This document shows positions 63,320 to 64,000 of a stretch of DNA of 64,000 bases, one piece after another. Location: NCBI GenBank assembly GCA_022483465.1, contig JAKVNF010000001.1, positions 806,001 to 870,000 of the forward strand, given 5' to 3'. The DNA comes from Lachnospiraceae bacterium. GTDB taxonomy: Bacteria; Bacillota; Clostridia; Lachnospirales; Lachnospiraceae. The notes under the pieces are model-generated. The model searched no databases. It worked only from the letters and a program-made list of their open reading frames with translations, and was not told the DNA's origin. Within the stretch, counting starts at the first letter, position 1; the number at the start of each line of letters is the position of its first letter. A program made the position numbers and the translations under genes.

Positions 63320-64000
63320 GAGATCTTGCCATTGCCTACGGAAATTCCCGTCAGGCAAAAACATGGACCAATAAGACAACGACCTTTGATGACCTGAAGG
63401 CCCGTCTTAAGACTCCCATCCGCACGACTGAGTCGGCCGAGGAATATTCGAAAATGGCCAAGTTAGCCCGCGATGCTGCCAAGGACCACGGCGGCTTTGT
63501 CGGCGGCTCCCTGATCGGCGGACGCAGGAAGATCGACACGGTCGAGAAACGTTCCATGGTGGCTCTGGACGGCGACCGCATTACGCCAGAGTTCCTTGAT
63601 AACTACGAGAATCTCTGCCCGTACACCTCAGTGCTCTACACTACGCACAGTAGCACGCCCGACAACCCAAGAGTCCGTCTGGTCTTCCCTTTGACCCGAG
63701 ATGTGGCTCCGGAGGAATATGTCGCGGTCGCAAGATACCTCGCTCAGTCCCTGAACATTGAGTACTTCGACGAGTGCAGCTATCAGCCTAATCAGCTGAT
63801 GTACTGGCCTTCGTGCCCGTCAAACGGAACGTTCGTCTACAAGGAGACGGACGGCGGATGGCTGGATCCGGATGTGATTCTCTCTGCTCACCCGGAGTGG
63901 CAGGATCCGACACGGCTTCCCACCTCATCGAGGGAGAGCAAGGCCAATACCACCCAGCAGAAAAAGGTGCAGGATCCGCTTACGAAGTCCGGCGTCGTCG
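63316..64000 (+). CDS. Phage primase/VirE-like protein, 5' part (runs off the right edge)
   Basis: First 228 residues of a larger protein. It shows the archaeo-eukaryotic primase-like pattern of VirE/D5-type phage proteins: SMVALDGDRITPEFLDNYEN (Asp of the active site), VLYTTHSSTPDNPRVRLVFP, and EYFDECSYQPNQLMYWPSCP. Probably primase-helicase of the element. Starts by ATGA overlap at 63316. No stop in the window. Confidence 0.8.
   Translation, partial: MRDLAIAYGNSRQAKTWTNKTTTFDDLKARLKTPIRTTESAEEYSKMAKLARDAAKDHGGFVGGSLIGGRRKIDTVEKRSMVALDGDRITPEFLDNYENLCPYTSVLYTTHSSTPDNPRVRLVFPLTRDVAPEEYVAVARYLAQSLNIEYFDECSYQPNQLMYWPSCPSNGTFVYKETDGGWLDPDVILSAHPEWQDPTRLPTSSRESKANTTQQKKVQDPLTKSGVV

Noticed and set aside
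1-64000. CRISPR arrays, tRNA or rRNA genes
   Set aside because: No regularly spaced repeats, cloverleaf-like sequences or rRNA motifs were seen on reading both strands; a covariance-model scan was not possible.

Overview
The window looks like a chromosome segment of a plant-polysaccharide-degrading Firmicute, probably a Lachnospiraceae-type gut or rumen clostridium. This is inferred from Gram-positive ribosome binding sites, lipoprotein-type sugar-binding proteins, YesM/YesN-type two-component regulation and GH2/GH28/GH105/GH112 enzymes. No rRNA, tRNA or CRISPR array was seen. The left 39.5 kb is GC-rich core DNA. The right part (about 39.6-64 kb) is AT-richer accessory DNA full of mobile elements.

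Left part. A minus-strand group encodes an NSS sodium symporter, a NUDIX hydrolase and a MATE exporter (cut by the window edge). A first sugar cluster (6.5-18.2 kb, minus) holds a response regulator, histidine kinase, sugar-binding lipoprotein, two ABC permeases and a putative (alpha/alpha)6 glycosidase. The kinase is split by an IS200/IS605 element and the second permease by an IS1634-like element. A GH2 enzyme is divergent. A second cluster (20.8-31.2 kb, minus) is a tightly packed operon: GH105, GH112 phosphorylase, GH28, esterase, L-rhamnose mutarotase and a large GH2. It is best read as a rhamnogalacturonan-I pathway and is faced by an AraC regulator. A third unit encodes an LplABC-type importer, with a second IS200/IS605 copy between binding protein and permeases, then a GH28 gene cut off at 39573.

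Right part. Uncharacterised genes and a PLD-like gene lead to the 3' part of an Eco57I-like methylase. Its 5' part lies 9.5 kb away at 53.3 kb. Between the halves lie a sigma-like gene fragment, an ISL3 element, an IS91-type transposase with a tyrosine recombinase, a kinase remnant, a MarR/MATE drug-efflux operon and an IS4 element. From 61.8 kb leftward runs a candidate defence operon: two unknown proteins sharing a Q-S-G-x-G-x-QIGYVEH motif, an excisionase-like HTH protein, a PrrC/RloC-like AAA ATPase, a HsdM-like protein without an NPPY motif and the Eco57I-like methylase. The ATPase is broken twice, by an IS1634-like element and by a 308-bp MITE. An identical MITE sits in the accessory gene of the IS66-like element at 2.4-5.3 kb. 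The far right (62.3-64 kb, plus) is a phage or integrative-element module: sigma-like factor, DUF4406-type protein and primase/VirE-like protein.

For seven elements (IS66-like, both IS1634-like, ISL3, IS4, both MITEs) terminal repeats and target duplications could be read directly. Both IS200/IS605 copies show exact ends next to TTTAA. For every interrupted gene, removing the insert restores an open frame whose length is a multiple of three, so the insertions look recent.
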